The translations under genes and the position numbers were made by a program. DNA of 64,000 bases from Pararhodobacter sp. (lineage in GTDB: Bacteria > Pseudomonadota > Alphaproteobacteria > Rhodobacterales > Rhodobacteraceae), in the NCBI GenBank assembly GCA_020832545.1, contig JAFIEK010000021.1, positions 1-64,000 of the forward strand. The letters run 5' to 3'. Position 1 is the stretch's first letter. Each line of letters starts with the position of its first letter. Positions 8,051 to 16,541 of this stretch are shown here, in pieces. Below the pieces are notes generated by a model that worked only from the letters and a program-made list of their open reading frames with translations, was not told where the DNA came from and ran no database searches.

Positions 8051-8506
8051 ATGACCACTGCACCACAATTGCGCGCCACCGAAACCCGCCGCCCAGAACA
8101 AACTGCCCGATTGATGGCCGAAACCGGCCTGGATGAGGCATTGCTGCACAAATTGGTGCACCGGTTCTATGACAAGGTGCGCACCGACCCAATGCTTGCA
8201 CCCGTCTTTGCCGAACGCATTACTGATTGGGAACCGCATCTTGAGCGGATGGTTGCCTTCTGGTCGTCGGTGGCGCTGATGACCGGGCGATATCATGGGG
8301 CCCCGGTGCCGGCCCATGTCGGCCTGCCGGTCAATGAACTTCATTTTGTGCGATGGCTGGCGTTGTTTCGTCAGACCGCCAATGAAACTTGCCCGCCGGC
8401 CGGTGCCGCCCATGTCATCGAACGCGCGGAACGGATTGCGCGGTCGCTGCAGATGGCGATGCACGACGCGGCGCGCAGGGCCATCACCGCACCCACTCTA
8501 CGTTGA
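8051..8506 (+). CDS. Group III truncated haemoglobin
   Basis: Truncated haemoglobins bind haem in a 2-over-2 helical fold; several oxidise NO to nitrate or protect against nitrosative stress. The 151-residue sequence shows group III hallmarks: LLHKLVHRFYDKVRTDPMLAP in helix B/C (Tyr40 is the likely B10 residue), WEPHLERMVAFWSSVALMTGRYHG, and LPVNELHFVRWLALF, where His98 should be the proximal ligand. A 20-residue N-terminal extension precedes the globin core. The gene sits in an operon divergent from nsrR and is followed eight bases later by the hemerythrin gene, which strongly supports an NO-related role. Confidence 0.9.
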   Translation: MTTAPQLRATETRRPEQTARLMAETGLDEALLHKLVHRFYDKVRTDPMLAPVFAERITDWEPHLERMVAFWSSVALMTGRYHGAPVPAHVGLPVNELHFVRWLALFRQTANETCPPAGAAHVIERAERIARSLQMAMHDAARRAITAPTLR

Positions 8507-8513
8507 GGAAAGG

Positions 8514-9008
8514 ATGTTTCCCATGATTCCCCCTGCCCCGATCGACAGCCCGGCTGCGCTGACCCGATTCATCGAGCTGCACTATCATGAACGTCATCGC
8601 GAAGAGCTCCGTGATCTGGCGGCGATGGCCACGCGCGTCGAGCAGCGCCATGCCGGACACAATGGTGTCCCGGATGGGCTTTCGGTGCTGTTGCAGCGGA
8701 TGATCGGCACGATGGAAGTACACATGAAAAAGGAGGAACTGATCCTGTTTCCCGCCATCCGCCGAGGCGGCATGCCGGGGATCGAGACCCCCATTGCGGT
8801 CATGCGTGCCGATCATGACGAGCACGCCGAGGACATTGCCGAGATCCGCCGCCTGACCAACGACTTGCGTCCGCCTGTCGGAGCCTGTCGAACCTGGAGT
8901 GCCCTCTATGCCGGGCTGTCCGGCTTCCTTGACGCGCTGAAAGACCATATCGATCTAGAAAACGATATCCTGTTTCCGCCCTTCGAGCAGGCGGCGCGGC
9001 ATGCCTGA
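8514..9008 (+). CDS. Hemerythrin-domain protein, YtfE/RIC-like
   Basis: This 164-residue four-helix protein has the metal-binding pattern of the di-iron repair proteins: His25 in HYHERH, His70 with Glu74 in VHMKKEE, His101 and His104 in RADHDEH, and His145 with Glu149 in KDHIDLEND. YtfE-type proteins repair or sense nitrosatively damaged iron centres. The usual N-terminal Cys-containing DUF542/ScdA segment is absent, so only the hemerythrin half is present. The start at 8514 is chosen for GAGG five bases upstream; ATG 8523 is possible. The gene lies in the NsrR-type operon and its end overlaps the next ORF by eight bases. Confidence 0.88.
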   Translation: MFPMIPPAPIDSPAALTRFIELHYHERHREELRDLAAMATRVEQRHAGHNGVPDGLSVLLQRMIGTMEVHMKKEELILFPAIRRGGMPGIETPIAVMRADHDEHAEDIAEIRRLTNDLRPPVGACRTWSALYAGLSGFLDALKDHIDLENDILFPPFEQAARHA

Positions 9009-9282
9009 TCGTCTTGCGTCATCAACGGGTCCTGCCCATGCGGGCCAGATCAGGGAAATGGCCCGCGGTCCGAGAGCGACTGTCATGAGTTTCTCGCAGG
9101 CGGTTTTTTCGGTCGGTGCGCAGGATGACCAGAGCAGTCCTGTGCTGACCATCAGCGGGCTGATCGCCGATCAGATTCTGGATGCACTCGTCCTTGCCCT
9201 TGAAACGCGTGGCCAGTCGGCTGGCCACGTTTGTGAATACCTGTGTCGGACAAAGGCGGTGATGCATGACACCCCCCGCTAA
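9001..9282 (+). CDS. Hypothetical ORF overlapping both neighbours
   Basis: This 93-codon frame starts inside the last codons of the hemerythrin gene and ends 17 bases inside the cyclo-ligase-like gene, bridging an otherwise empty 257-base gap in a tight operon. The central segment (SSPVLTISGLIADQILDALVLALETRG) looks protein-like. The first 25 codons and the last are not distinctive, and there is no clear ribosome-binding site. It may be a real coupled gene, possibly with a later start at Met29, or non-coding spacer. Confidence 0.4.
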   Translation: MPDRLASSTGPAHAGQIREMARGPRATVMSFSQAVFSVGAQDDQSSPVLTISGLIADQILDALVLALETRGQSAGHVCEYLCRTKAVMHDTPR

Positions 9283-9961
9283 CCCGCCGCACAGTCGCAA
9301 CAGCTCGCCGCCCTGTCTGGCGGGCGAGATTGCACCGGACTACTTTGATCCGCTGGGCGTCGATCCGCAACAGGCGCTCGATGTCGCGCGCTGGCGCAAG
9401 GCCGAACGGATTCGCCTGCTCGCCGAGCGCCATGCCATGAGCGTGGCGGACCGGCAGGCCGCGGGCGAGGCAATCGCGCACCGTATCCGTCAGGTGATCG
9501 TGGCCGGATCAGAGTCTGTGCAGGGCCGCGTTCTGTCGGCATTCTGGCCGATCAAGGCCGAGCCGAACCTGCGCACCCTCCTGACGGACCTGCACCATCA
9601 AGGCGTCAGCATCGCACTGCCGGTTGTTGTGCAGAAAGCCGCCCCTCTGGTCTTTCGCCGCTGGACGCCCGAAACGGGGATGGAACGCGGCGACTGGAAC
9701 ATTCCCGTTCCCCCCTCCTCGGCCGAACGATTGACGCCGGATATCGCCATCGCGCCCCTGGTTGGTTGGGCTCCAGGAGGTTGGCGGCTAGGTTACGGTG
9801 GCGGGTATTTTGACCGCACGCTGGTCGCACTGGATCCACGCGCGTTCGTAATTGGTGTCGGGTTCCAGTCGGCAAAGCTGAAAACAATCTTTCCCCAACC
9901 CCATGATGTCGCCCTGGACCTGATCATCACTGAACGCGGAATGCAGTCCGCGCGCGACTGA
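9266..9961 (+). CDS. 5-formyltetrahydrofolate cyclo-ligase family protein
   Basis: The family converts 5-formyl-THF to 5,10-methenyl-THF using ATP. In the 231-residue protein the core runs from RWRKAERIRLLAERHAMSVADRQAAG to the C-terminus. The nucleotide/folate motif LGYGGGYFDRTL is intact, as are LSAFWPIKAEPNLR and DIAIAPLVGW. It is somewhat longer than the housekeeping enzyme owing to a ~35-residue N-terminal extension. Its place at the end of an NsrR-linked operon suggests a paralogue induced by NO, perhaps replenishing folate or formyl groups under stress; that is inference. The start overlaps the preceding hypothetical ORF, and an earlier or later start is possible. Confidence 0.85.
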   Translation: MTPPANPPHSRNSSPPCLAGEIAPDYFDPLGVDPQQALDVARWRKAERIRLLAERHAMSVADRQAAGEAIAHRIRQVIVAGSESVQGRVLSAFWPIKAEPNLRTLLTDLHHQGVSIALPVVVQKAAPLVFRRWTPETGMERGDWNIPVPPSSAERLTPDIAIAPLVGWAPGGWRLGYGGGYFDRTLVALDPRAFVIGVGFQSAKLKTIFPQPHDVALDLIITERGMQSARD

Positions 9962-10110
9962 AAACAGCGTCACAAGCACGTCCTGGTCGCCGTCGGAATC
10001 ATCGGTGCCGTCTGATTTTTCGGTGTCGCGCGAGTATCCGACCGCCTTTCCATCGCCGGTCAGCCGGAGCGATACAGTGGTGGAAAATCCGGATATTCAA
10101 ACACGCCATT

Positions 10111-11790
10111 TTATCGCTGATCAACGGCGACATCCCAGTCCTCGCGCTTGGGCAGTGTCTCGAAGGTGTGCTCCGGCGGTGGTGTCGGCAGGGTCCATTC
10201 CAGCGTGTCGGCGTGCTCGTTCCAGTAGTTGTTTTCGGTCACTCGCTTGCCCCAGCGCAGCGTGTAGAAGACCACGCCGATGAAGAACACGAACGAAGCG
10301 AAGGACAGGAAAGCACCTATCGACGAAATGTAGTTCCAGAGCGCATAGGCCTCCGGATAGTCGATATAGCGGCGCGGCATGCCCTGGCGGCCGAGGAAGT
10401 GCTGCGGGAAGAAAGCCAGATTCGAGCCGATGAACATCGCCCAGAAATGGATCTTGCCCGCCCATTCGGGGTATTGTCGCCCGGACATCTTGCCGATCCA
10501 GAAGTAGATCCCGGCAAAGAGCGCGAACACCGCCCCCAGCGACATCACGTAATGAAAGTGTGCGACGACGTAGTAGGTATCGTGATAGGTCCGGTCCACC
10601 GGTGCCTGCGCTACTACGATGCCCGTGACACCCCCAATCGTGAAGACCGAAAGGAACCCGAAAGCCCAGAGCATCGGCGTTTCGAAGGTGACCGAACCGC
10701 GCCACATCGTCGCGATCCAGCTGAAGATCTTGATGCCGGTGGGCACAGCGATTGTCATGGATGCCAGCATGAAATAGGATTGTTGCGTCACGGACATGCC
10801 GACCGTAAACATGTGGTGGGCCCAGACGACAAAGCCCAGCACTGCAATAGCGATCATCGCCCAGACCATTGGCAGGTAGCCGAAGATCGGCTTGCGCGCG
10901 AAGGTGGCAATGACATGGCTGATGATGCCAAACCCCGGCAGAATCACGATATACACTTCCGGATGGCCAAAAAACCACAGGATGTGCTGATACAGGATCG
11001 GATCACCGCCGCCCGCCGGGTTAAAGAAGGTGGTGCCGAAGTTGCGGTCGGTCAGCAGCATGGTGATGGCCCCGGCCAGCACCGGCAGCGCCAGCAGGAT
11101 CATCCAGGCCGTCACAAAAATCGACCAGGCAAAGAGCGGGACCTTGAACAGTGTCATACCCGGTGCGCGCATGTTTAGGAAGGTGGTGATGATGTTGATC
11201 GCGCCCAAGATAGACGAGGCACCAGAGACATGGACCGCAAAAATGGCGAAATCCATCGCATAGCCGGCCTCGGCCGTCGTCGATAGCGGCGGATACAGCA
11301 CCCAGCCCACGCCCGTCCCGGTGCCCAGTTCGCCACCACCGCCCGGAGCAAAGAGCGAGCAAACAGCGAGCGTGGACCCGGCGACATAGAGCCAGTAGCT
11401 GAGGTTGTTCAGGCGCGGGAACGCCATGTCCGGCGCGCCAATATGCAGAGGCATGAAGTAATTGCCGAAACCGCCGAACAGCGCCGGGATGACGACGAAG
11501 AACATCATCAGGATGCCATGCGCCGTTACCAGCACATTCCACAGATGACCGTTCGGCGTGCATTCGCCATCCGCGATCAGCCGTGCCCCTTCGGCGCACA
11601 TGTATTGCACGCCCGGTTCCATCAGCTCCATGCGCATATAGACCGTAAAGGCCACAGCGATGAACCCGACGACACCCGAGGTGAAGAGGTACAGGATACC
11701 AATATCCTTGTGGTTTGTTGACATGAACCAGCGGACGAAGAACCCTCGCGTCGCTGGATCCGGAAGTTCGTGGGAAACAGGGTTTGCCAT
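10111..11790 (-). CDS. ctaD: Cytochrome c oxidase subunit I (aa3 type)
   Basis: The 559-residue protein has twelve membrane segments and the full set of haem-copper oxidase residues: the haem a ligand His in [10 protein letters not shown]; Cu_B His and the cross-linked Tyr in [16 protein letters not shown]; the Cu_B pair in [11 protein letters not shown]; and the haem a3/haem a pair in [15 protein letters not shown]. It pumps protons while reducing oxygen with electrons from cytochrome c. No subunit II or III or assembly gene is adjacent, so this is a stand-alone ctaD, as in Paracoccus, where one ctaD is separate from the main operon. The neighbouring NO-response genes and a GTATTT-N-AAATAC site upstream suggest special regulation. 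Confidence 0.95.
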   Translation of the reverse strand: MANPVSHELPDPATRGFFVRWFMSTNHKDIGILYLFTSGVVGFIAVAFTVYMRMELMEPGVQYMCAEGARLIADGECTPNGHLWNVLVTAHGILMMFFVVIPALFGGFGNYFMPLHIGAPDMAFPRLNNLSYWLYVAGSTLAVCSLFAPGGGGELGTGTGVGWVLYPPLSTTAEAGYAMDFAIFAVHVSGASSILGAINIITTFLNMRAPGMTLFKVPLFAWSIFVTAWMILLALPVLAGAITMLLTDRNFGTTFFNPAGGGDPILYQHILWFFGHPEVYIVILPGFGIISHVIATFARKPIFGYLPMVWAMIAIAVLGFVVWAHHMFTVGMSVTQQSYFMLASMTIAVPTGIKIFSWIATMWRGSVTFETPMLWAFGFLSVFTIGGVTGIVVAQAPVDRTYHDTYYVVAHFHYVMSLGAVFALFAGIYFWIGKMSGRQYPEWAGKIHFWAMFIGSNLAFFPQHFLGRQGMPRRYIDYPEAYALWNYISSIGAFLSFASFVFFIGVVFYTLRWGKRVTENNYWNEHADTLEWTLPTPPPEHTFETLPKREDWDVAVDQR

Positions 11791-12159
11791 CTCATTCCCT
11801 CGCTATGAGCGCGCCAGGTCCACTGCCTCGCGCGAGCCTGCCTGCTCGAAGTCAGGCTTCAAGAAGAATCAGTATTTTAAATACCTATTAAAAATCCACA
11901 CCCATGACAACATGAAAATCGCGGCAGAATGTGCCGGGTTGACCAAGAGTGCCGCAGCGGCCAGGACATCTCTCACCCCAACGGTTTCTCTGAAGGCCTG
12001 GCCTTCAAATTTACAGTCTATATCTGATGCGTATCACATTAGTGATCCAGGACAGCCGTCCTCTCGCACGGCAGCGCAAATACCTGTGGCCTTCCCGTAA
12101 TAGATTCTTATGTTCATCATGCTGTCGAATGGCGACAGTGATTCATAAGGAATACAACC
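11791..12159. other. Intergenic region between ctaD and the small basic gene
   Basis: About 370 bases without a supported gene. The part near ctaD (11865-11900) is AT-rich and holds the palindrome listed separately. The rest shows no recognised structure; CATAAGGA just before 12160 is the ribosome-binding site of the small gene. Confidence 0.4.
11872..11884. promoter_or_regulatory. GTATTT-N-AAATAC palindrome upstream of ctaD
   Basis: A perfect 6+1+6 palindrome lies 82 bases before ctaD in an AT-rich segment. Its left half is also found at the centre of the nsrR operator (7596-7601). The spacing matches the half-site layout known for NsrR sites, so NsrR control of this oxidase gene is possible but unproven. 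Confidence 0.4.
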
Positions 12160-12291
12160 ATGGCCAAGGGCATGACTAAACGACGACGAGATGAGAAAAA
12201 GCCGAAGAAGAAAGTCGAGAAAGTGATCGCAGCCGCCCCCAGTCTTAAAAACTCCGTCGCCGTAAATGCGACAAAGCCGAAGTCAAGGTAA
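12160..12291 (+). CDS. Small lysine-rich basic protein, 43 residues
   Basis: The frame encodes MAKGMTKRRRDEKKPKK... and ends ...ATKPKSR, with 12 Lys and 4 Arg in 43 residues. AAGGA sits eight bases before the ATG. It resembles a family of tiny basic proteins that I recall from Alphaproteobacteria, with a KEAKKPKK-type core, whose function is unknown. It stands alone between ctaD (divergent) and a stable hairpin that may end its transcript. The intact frame, good ribosome-binding site and hairpin all argue that it is real. Confidence 0.65.
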   Translation: MAKGMTKRRRDEKKPKKKVEKVIAAAPSLKNSVAVNATKPKSR

Positions 12292-12299
12292 TACCACAG

Positions 12300-12358
12300 G
12301 TCGGCGGCCTCTCCGGGCTGACCTGTCATACGTAGTTTTTACCGGAGACGCCGCCGAC
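12300..12358. repeat. Long stem-loop after the small basic gene
   Basis: A 17-bp stem (12300-12316 with 12342-12358, one mismatch) encloses a 25-base loop containing GTTTTT. A 7-bp pairing (ACAGGTC / GACCTGT) overlaps the left arm as an alternative fold. It lies nine bases past the stop at 12291. No U-run follows, so it may be a 3'-protecting structure, a factor-dependent terminator or a small RNA element. Confidence 0.55.
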
Positions 12359-12514
12359 CATTACTTACAAAGTTGATGGTCTGCAATTCCCCTAAAGATA
12401 TTGCATGCGCGATGCAGACCGCGAAAGCGGGACGCATCGGCGTTCAACTACCTCAATAGAGCCAGCATCACACAGTATCCGGAAGGTGTTGGGCAAATTT
12501 CCCACCACTTGGTC

Positions 12515-13178
12515 TCAGCCAGAGTGGCACAGACGCCACAAAAACACCGCGCTCATGCCGAAGCTCACTGTAGCAATGATCGCCTTGACTACCGGCTTTG
12601 CAAGCGCTCTTACAAGCGGCGCGCCGACTAAAACTCAGCCCGGATTTCAGGGCATTCATGCAGTTCAGATCCGCCATGCCTCAAAGCGCAAACAGCGCCA
12701 GCAGGACAATTTTGAGATCACCGTTGAAGTAACCGCCATAAAGCCCAACGACGAAAAGTCTGAAAGCTCCTTCGGCTGTGATCGTTTGCGCCTTTTAGGC
12801 AGCCCACTGGCAAACCTTGTCGCCAAAAAGAAAGGGCAGGGTGGCTCCTAGAGGCAGGAAAGGAACCACCAGCGAGAAGGCTTCGTTTGACGAGATCAGT
12901 AAGAGGGCGGACCCGGCAAGTCCTCCCGTGAGGGTGATCACGACAAGGCGAAAAAGCGCTCTGCAATCAAAGGCCCGCAACTCCTGCCGAAAGCCCATGG
13001 CGCCGGCAAAGTGGCCGGGAAAGACCGCGACAGTGCTGGTCGCATTCGCGATCACCGGTGGCAAACCAATGAACACAAGTACAGGAAACGTCGGGAATGT
13101 TCCTCCGCCCGCGATCGTGTTCAGGATCCCTGCACCGAAAGCGGCGGCGATCAACACAAAAAAATCTATTCTGTTCAT
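12515..13178 (-). pseudogene. TauE/SafE sulfite-exporter family permease, decayed
   Basis: The first 127 codons read as a normal N-terminal half (DFFVLIAAAFGAGILNTIAGGG, then NATSTVAVFPGHFAGAMGFRQEL), ending at TAA after DKVCQWAA. The same frame continues with recognisable family sequence (FVVGLYGGYFNGDLKIVLLALFAL), meets a TGA, then reads GMADLNCMNALKSGL. About 70 codons are then missing and the reading frame changes. The last family segment (GAPLVRALAKPVVKAIIATV, FGMSAVFLWR) ends at 12515. Two stops plus a frame-shifting deletion make it clearly dead. TauE/SafE proteins export sulfite, sulfoacetate or similar anions. Confidence 0.85.
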
Positions 13179-13281
13179 CTCTTCGTGCTGAAAAGAGGGC
13201 GTGCACCGACAATTGGGCGACTTCCACGGTCTCTATGGACGCCAAGCTCCGCTAAGACACCCCTTATGAGTTAGGATGCGC

Positions 13282-13734
13282 TCAATGCTGGCCTTTCCCA
13301 CCATGTTCGCGCTCAGGCGGTTCGACATCAGTTACGGTCAGAAGCCACCGCGGGTTAGCGTGTGCATCCCATAAAAACTCCTGCCCTTTCTTGAGATCCA
13401 GGAGCGCTACGCCAAGTGGTGTCACCACTGAAATGTGCTGACGCGTCAGGTCAGTATCTTCCGGAAACACCAACACCACGGCTCTTTTCAGTCCGGTTGT
13501 TTCGTTTTTGTAGGTCACACGGCTGCCGATATCGACGACAGTGGGCGGGAATTGCTCCGGTGTGACGATCCGGGCGCGGGATATCTCGTCTATCAGTCGC
13601 GCAGCCAGCGCCGGATTGCGCTCCATCGCAGCTTCTGCAAGCGCCTCGATCCTCGCCTGATGGTCAGCATTGATCAAGATTTCCCGATGATGATCGCCAC
13701 GGGATTTGCTATCGCTTGTCAATTCGTCTGCCAT
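13282..13734 (-). CDS. Rnk/GreA C-terminal-domain protein, paralogue 1
   Basis: The C-terminal half (VVDIGSRVTYKNETTG, RAVVLVFPEDTDLT, ISVVTPLGVALLDLKKGQEF) is the FKBP-like fold shared by GreA/GreB and Rnk, which contact the secondary channel region of RNA polymerase. The N-terminal part (residues ~20-60, NADHQARIEALAEAAMERNP) is a short helical segment rather than the long GreA coiled coil, so Rnk-like rather than a cleavage factor. GreA acidic tip residues are not evident. ATG 13734 is chosen because AAGGAGG lies eight bases before it. Two further paralogues follow upstream on the same strand. Confidence 0.82.
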   Translation of the reverse strand: MADELTSDSKSRGDHHREILINADHQARIEALAEAAMERNPALAARLIDEISRARIVTPEQFPPTVVDIGSRVTYKNETTGLKRAVVLVFPEDTDLTRQHISVVTPLGVALLDLKKGQEFLWDAHANPRWLLTVTDVEPPEREHGGKGQH

Positions 13735-13819
13735 TGCCATGACCTCCTTGAGGTTGAATCTGTCGCCTTGGTTGCGGCAGTCGCTCCTGCGGACCCCCGA
13801 TGCACCGTTTGCGCGTCTT

Positions 13820-14227
13820 TTAGGCCGCTGCAGTATCGCGCGCGACCGCCAGAACACTGAGCGCACGTTCCTCACCCGCGCGCGTTTCCCAGCGGACGCA
13901 ATTTCCAGGTCGGAGCCCGAGAAGTGCCACACCGATCGGCGTGAGCACCGAGACCAGCCCTCGGCTGATGTCGGCCTCCTCGGGGAACACCAACGTTACC
14001 TGTTGCGCGCGACCGGTGAGTTCGTCCTGATAGGTCACGCTGCTGCCGACGGTGACGCAATCCATCGGTAACTTACTGGCCGCGACGAGCCTGGCTCGGC
14101 TGAGCTTGGTAACAAGTGGATAGGCCACCTCGGGGAACCGCCCCATCGCAGCTCCGGCCAGCGATTCAAGTCGTTCAACAAGGGTGGTATCAATGGTGGG
14201 GCGTGCAGCGCGCGGGGATCGAGACAT
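13820..14227 (-). CDS. Rnk/GreA C-terminal-domain protein, paralogue 2
   Basis: This 135-residue protein has the same layout as its neighbours: a short helical N-terminus (TTLVERLESLAGAAMGRFPEVA) and a GreA/Rnk C-terminal fold (CVTVGSSVTYQDELTG, QVTLVFPEEADIS, LVSVLTPIGVALLGLRPGN). It is clearly homologous to paralogue 1, and more distantly to paralogue 3. A GGAGG lies five bases before the ATG. Such small proteins may modulate transcription or nucleoside-diphosphate-kinase levels (Rnk); a specific target cannot be read from sequence. Confidence 0.82.
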   Translation of the reverse strand: MSRSPRAARPTIDTTLVERLESLAGAAMGRFPEVAYPLVTKLSRARLVAASKLPMDCVTVGSSVTYQDELTGRAQQVTLVFPEEADISRGLVSVLTPIGVALLGLRPGNCVRWETRAGEERALSVLAVARDTAAA

Positions 14228-14268
14228 GGTGTCCTCCTCAAAGTGATTTTTTAAAACGCGATGCGCGC

Positions 14269-14793
14269 TCAGTCGTAGTGCGCAAAGTCGTCTTCGGGCC
14301 GATGATGCACCGCCAGCACCGTCACCTCACCGGCGACACCGTCAGCATCAAGCAGTACAGTGCGCTGCCCTTCGGTCATACCAATCAGCGTCACGCCCAG
14401 AAAGGTACCGACCGGCAGGCGGTTGCGTTCGCGGTCCGGGTAACCCCAGTGATAGAGCGTGCGGGTCTGGGTCCGTTGTCCCCGAATGGCAAAGCACACG
14501 CGGCTTCCCCCGGTCACGGCATTAAGCGGCAGATCGACCGCGCCGGGCACATGCGCATCCGCCATCTTGGCGCGGATCAGCTGCGCCAGCCGTCCGAACA
14601 ATGCTCCGCCAAGATCGTCACAGCGTCGCCGGTGTTCCTGCAATTGCCAATAATCATGTGAATTCAGGACAGAGCGGATCGGGCGCAGGGCGGTGATATC
14701 GCGAGCCTCCGGCTCTGCAGGGGAGCGGGAGACAAATTTACGGGTTACCCCGGCGGACCCTGCCGGGCCGCTGGTTTGACGTTTGAAAGACAT
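14269..14793 (-). CDS. Rnk/GreA C-terminal-domain protein, divergent paralogue 3
   Basis: The 174-residue protein carries a basic ~35-residue N-terminal tail (SFKRQTSGPAG...RKFVSRS), a helical section (YWQLQEHRRRCDDLGGALFGRLAQLIR), and a divergent Rnk/GreA-like C-terminal domain (AVTGGSRVCFAIRGQRTQTRTL, VGTFLGVTLIGMTEGQR). The domain match is weaker than in the two neighbours but covers the same strands in the same order, followed by EVTVLAV. The gene is 41 bases upstream of paralogue 2 on the same strand, so the three may form one transcription unit. Confidence 0.65.
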   Translation of the reverse strand: MSFKRQTSGPAGSAGVTRKFVSRSPAEPEARDITALRPIRSVLNSHDYWQLQEHRRRCDDLGGALFGRLAQLIRAKMADAHVPGAVDLPLNAVTGGSRVCFAIRGQRTQTRTLYHWGYPDRERNRLPVGTFLGVTLIGMTEGQRTVLLDADGVAGEVTVLAVHHRPEDDFAHYD

Positions 14794-15190
14794 GGACGAC
14801 TCCTCGACGGGCAGGGCCCGCAGTTCTGACGCTTGGCTGGATGGTTTAATCCCCGAGGAAAGGCGTCAGTCGATGACCGCCTCTGCCCGGGGCAGAGAGC
14901 GCGTCAGCAGTGAACCGGCGTTGATACGGAACCTGCAATCAAGAGGAGCGAAGATCGACATGCCAGCGACGCTAGGAAGTGCGCACAGCGAAGTCAACGC
15001 CGGTGCGGGAAAGCAACGAATAACCCCGAGAAGTCGCATAAAGGGCACAGTCCAATAAGCCATGCACCTTTCCAGAGCCGGTTTTTCCTTTCTGCGAGGC
15101 TCAGTTGATGGCATGGATGCCCTCTCCCGACGGCATCGCAATGTGCCAAGGTGATGTTTGTTGAAGACATCACAAAAGGAGAGAGCACCC
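14794..15190. other. Intergenic region and left flank of the first IS110 element
   Basis: About 400 bases with no supported gene. The part from about 15110 (ATGGATGCCCTCTCCCGACGGCAT...) to 15190 resembles the left non-coding end of IS110-type elements. AAAGGAGAGAGCACCC directly precedes the transposase start. Short frames in the first half show no protein character. Confidence 0.4.
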
Positions 15191-16204
15191 ATGTCCGAAG
15201 TTACCATCATCGGGGTCGATCTTGCAAAGCGCGTTTTCCATTTGCACGGCGCGCGTGTGGATGGATCAGTTATCTTTCGCAAGAAGTTTTCGCGGGCTCA
15301 GTTGCTCGCGTTCTTTGCCCAACATTCGAGATGCATTGTTGCCATGCAAGCCTGCGCCACGGCGCACGGTTGGGGCCGCTAATTTGAGAATCTCGGCCAT
15401 GAGGTGCGATTGATCGCACCGATCTATGTGAAACTGTTTGTGAAGCGCCAGAAGAACGATGCGGCCGATGCCGGGGCGATTGCGGAGGGCGGCGTTGCGT
15501 CCGACCATGCGGTTTGTTGCTGTGAAGACGGAAGATCAGCAGGCGCGCGCCATGCTGAATCGAACACGCCAAATGTTTGTCGGTCAGCGCACCCAGATGA
15601 TCAACGCCTTGCGTGGGCATCTTGCCGAGCATGGCTTGGTCGCGGCTCGAGGGCCCGCCCATCCCAAGCGGCTTGCGGACGCCATCGCAGACGAAAACAT
15701 GGCTCTGCCAGACAACATTCGGGAGTTTGGCCGGCTGTATCTGGAACAGATTGATGGCCTGACCGTTCGGGTCGCCGAGCTTGACGAAAAGATGAAGCGC
15801 GCTGCCAAAGAAACCAATCTGGCGCGCCGGGCGCACACCATGCCTGGGGTCGGCCCTGTCACGGCTTTGGCGATCGAGGCATTTGCACCTGACTTGGCCA
15901 CCTTAAAGCGCGGACGCGATTTTGTTGCCTGGCTCGGGCTCGTGCCGAAACAGCGCTCGACTGGCGGGAAAACACGGCTTGGGAAGTCATCGAAGATGGG
16001 CCAGCGCGATATCCGCACACTTCTGGTGTCCGGTGCCATGGCCGTCCTTCTGGCGGTTGAGCGGTTCGATCCGCCGAAAAACGGCTGGCTGAAACGCCTG
16101 CTGACCCGCAAGCCGGTATGGTCGCCGCCATCGCGTTGGCGAACAAGATGGCGCGTGCCCTCTGGGCGATGACGACCAAACAGGAGAATTACAGAATGGC
16201 GTGA
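15191..16204 (+). pseudogene. IS110-family transposase, inactivated
   Basis: The reading begins EVTIIGVDLAKRVFHLHGA (first acidic residue of the RuvC-like DEDD site) and meets TAA at 15380-15382 where family members read on. The same frame then gives GHEVRLIAPIYVKLFVKRQKN with the second acidic cluster NDAADAGAIAE. Near 15485 the frame changes, continuing LRPTMRFVAVKTEDQQARAML through PGVGPVTALAIEAFA and WLGLVPKQRSTGGKTRLG, where the catalytic Ser of the Tnp domain lies. A second frame change near 16118 leads to MVAAIALANKMARALWAM and the natural stop. With one nonsense and two frameshift lesions it cannot make a full protein. Confidence 0.9.
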
Positions 16205-16541
16205 CCCTGAGCCACGGACAGGGAAACGGCATGGCCGCAAGGCCCGGGCAAGGTGATCGACCGACGGAGTAAGCGACACGGACTTCAAAGTTCAAGGCGG
16301 GGACACCCAGTCCCGGGGCTCGAGCGTCATAGCTCTCTGAACCGATGTGGGCCTTGCCTTCCGAACAGCATACCGGCCCGTGGCGTCAGACAAGCCACAT
16401 CATGAGGCCTGACACACGACCGATTGAAGTCCAGCCCAACCGTCAAAAAATCAGCTTGCAAAACCGGGGGCAATGGTATGGACCCCGCCGCCCGACAGCG
16501 GTGACACTTCAACATCCAGCGGATGAGAAAGGAGACATACC
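16205..16541 (+). ncRNA. IS110 non-coding interval, candidate bridge-RNA region
   Basis: These 337 bases separate two IS110-family transposase genes and contain no gene. IS110 elements encode a structured guide (bridge/seek) RNA in a non-coding end, so the interval may hold the 3' end of the dead element and the 5' end of the live one. CAAAATCAGC-type sequence followed by AAAACCGGGGGCAATGG around 16445-16480 looks like a right terminus. RNA structure was not computed. Confidence 0.3.

Noticed and set aside
12405-12851. A 148-codon plus-strand frame
   Set aside because: It is antisense to the TauE/SafE pseudogene, whose family segments are recognisable on the other strand; no similarity or good ribosome site in this frame.
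14866-15282. A minus-strand frame across the IS110 left flank
   Set aside because: It overlaps the transposase start antisense and has no protein-like core.
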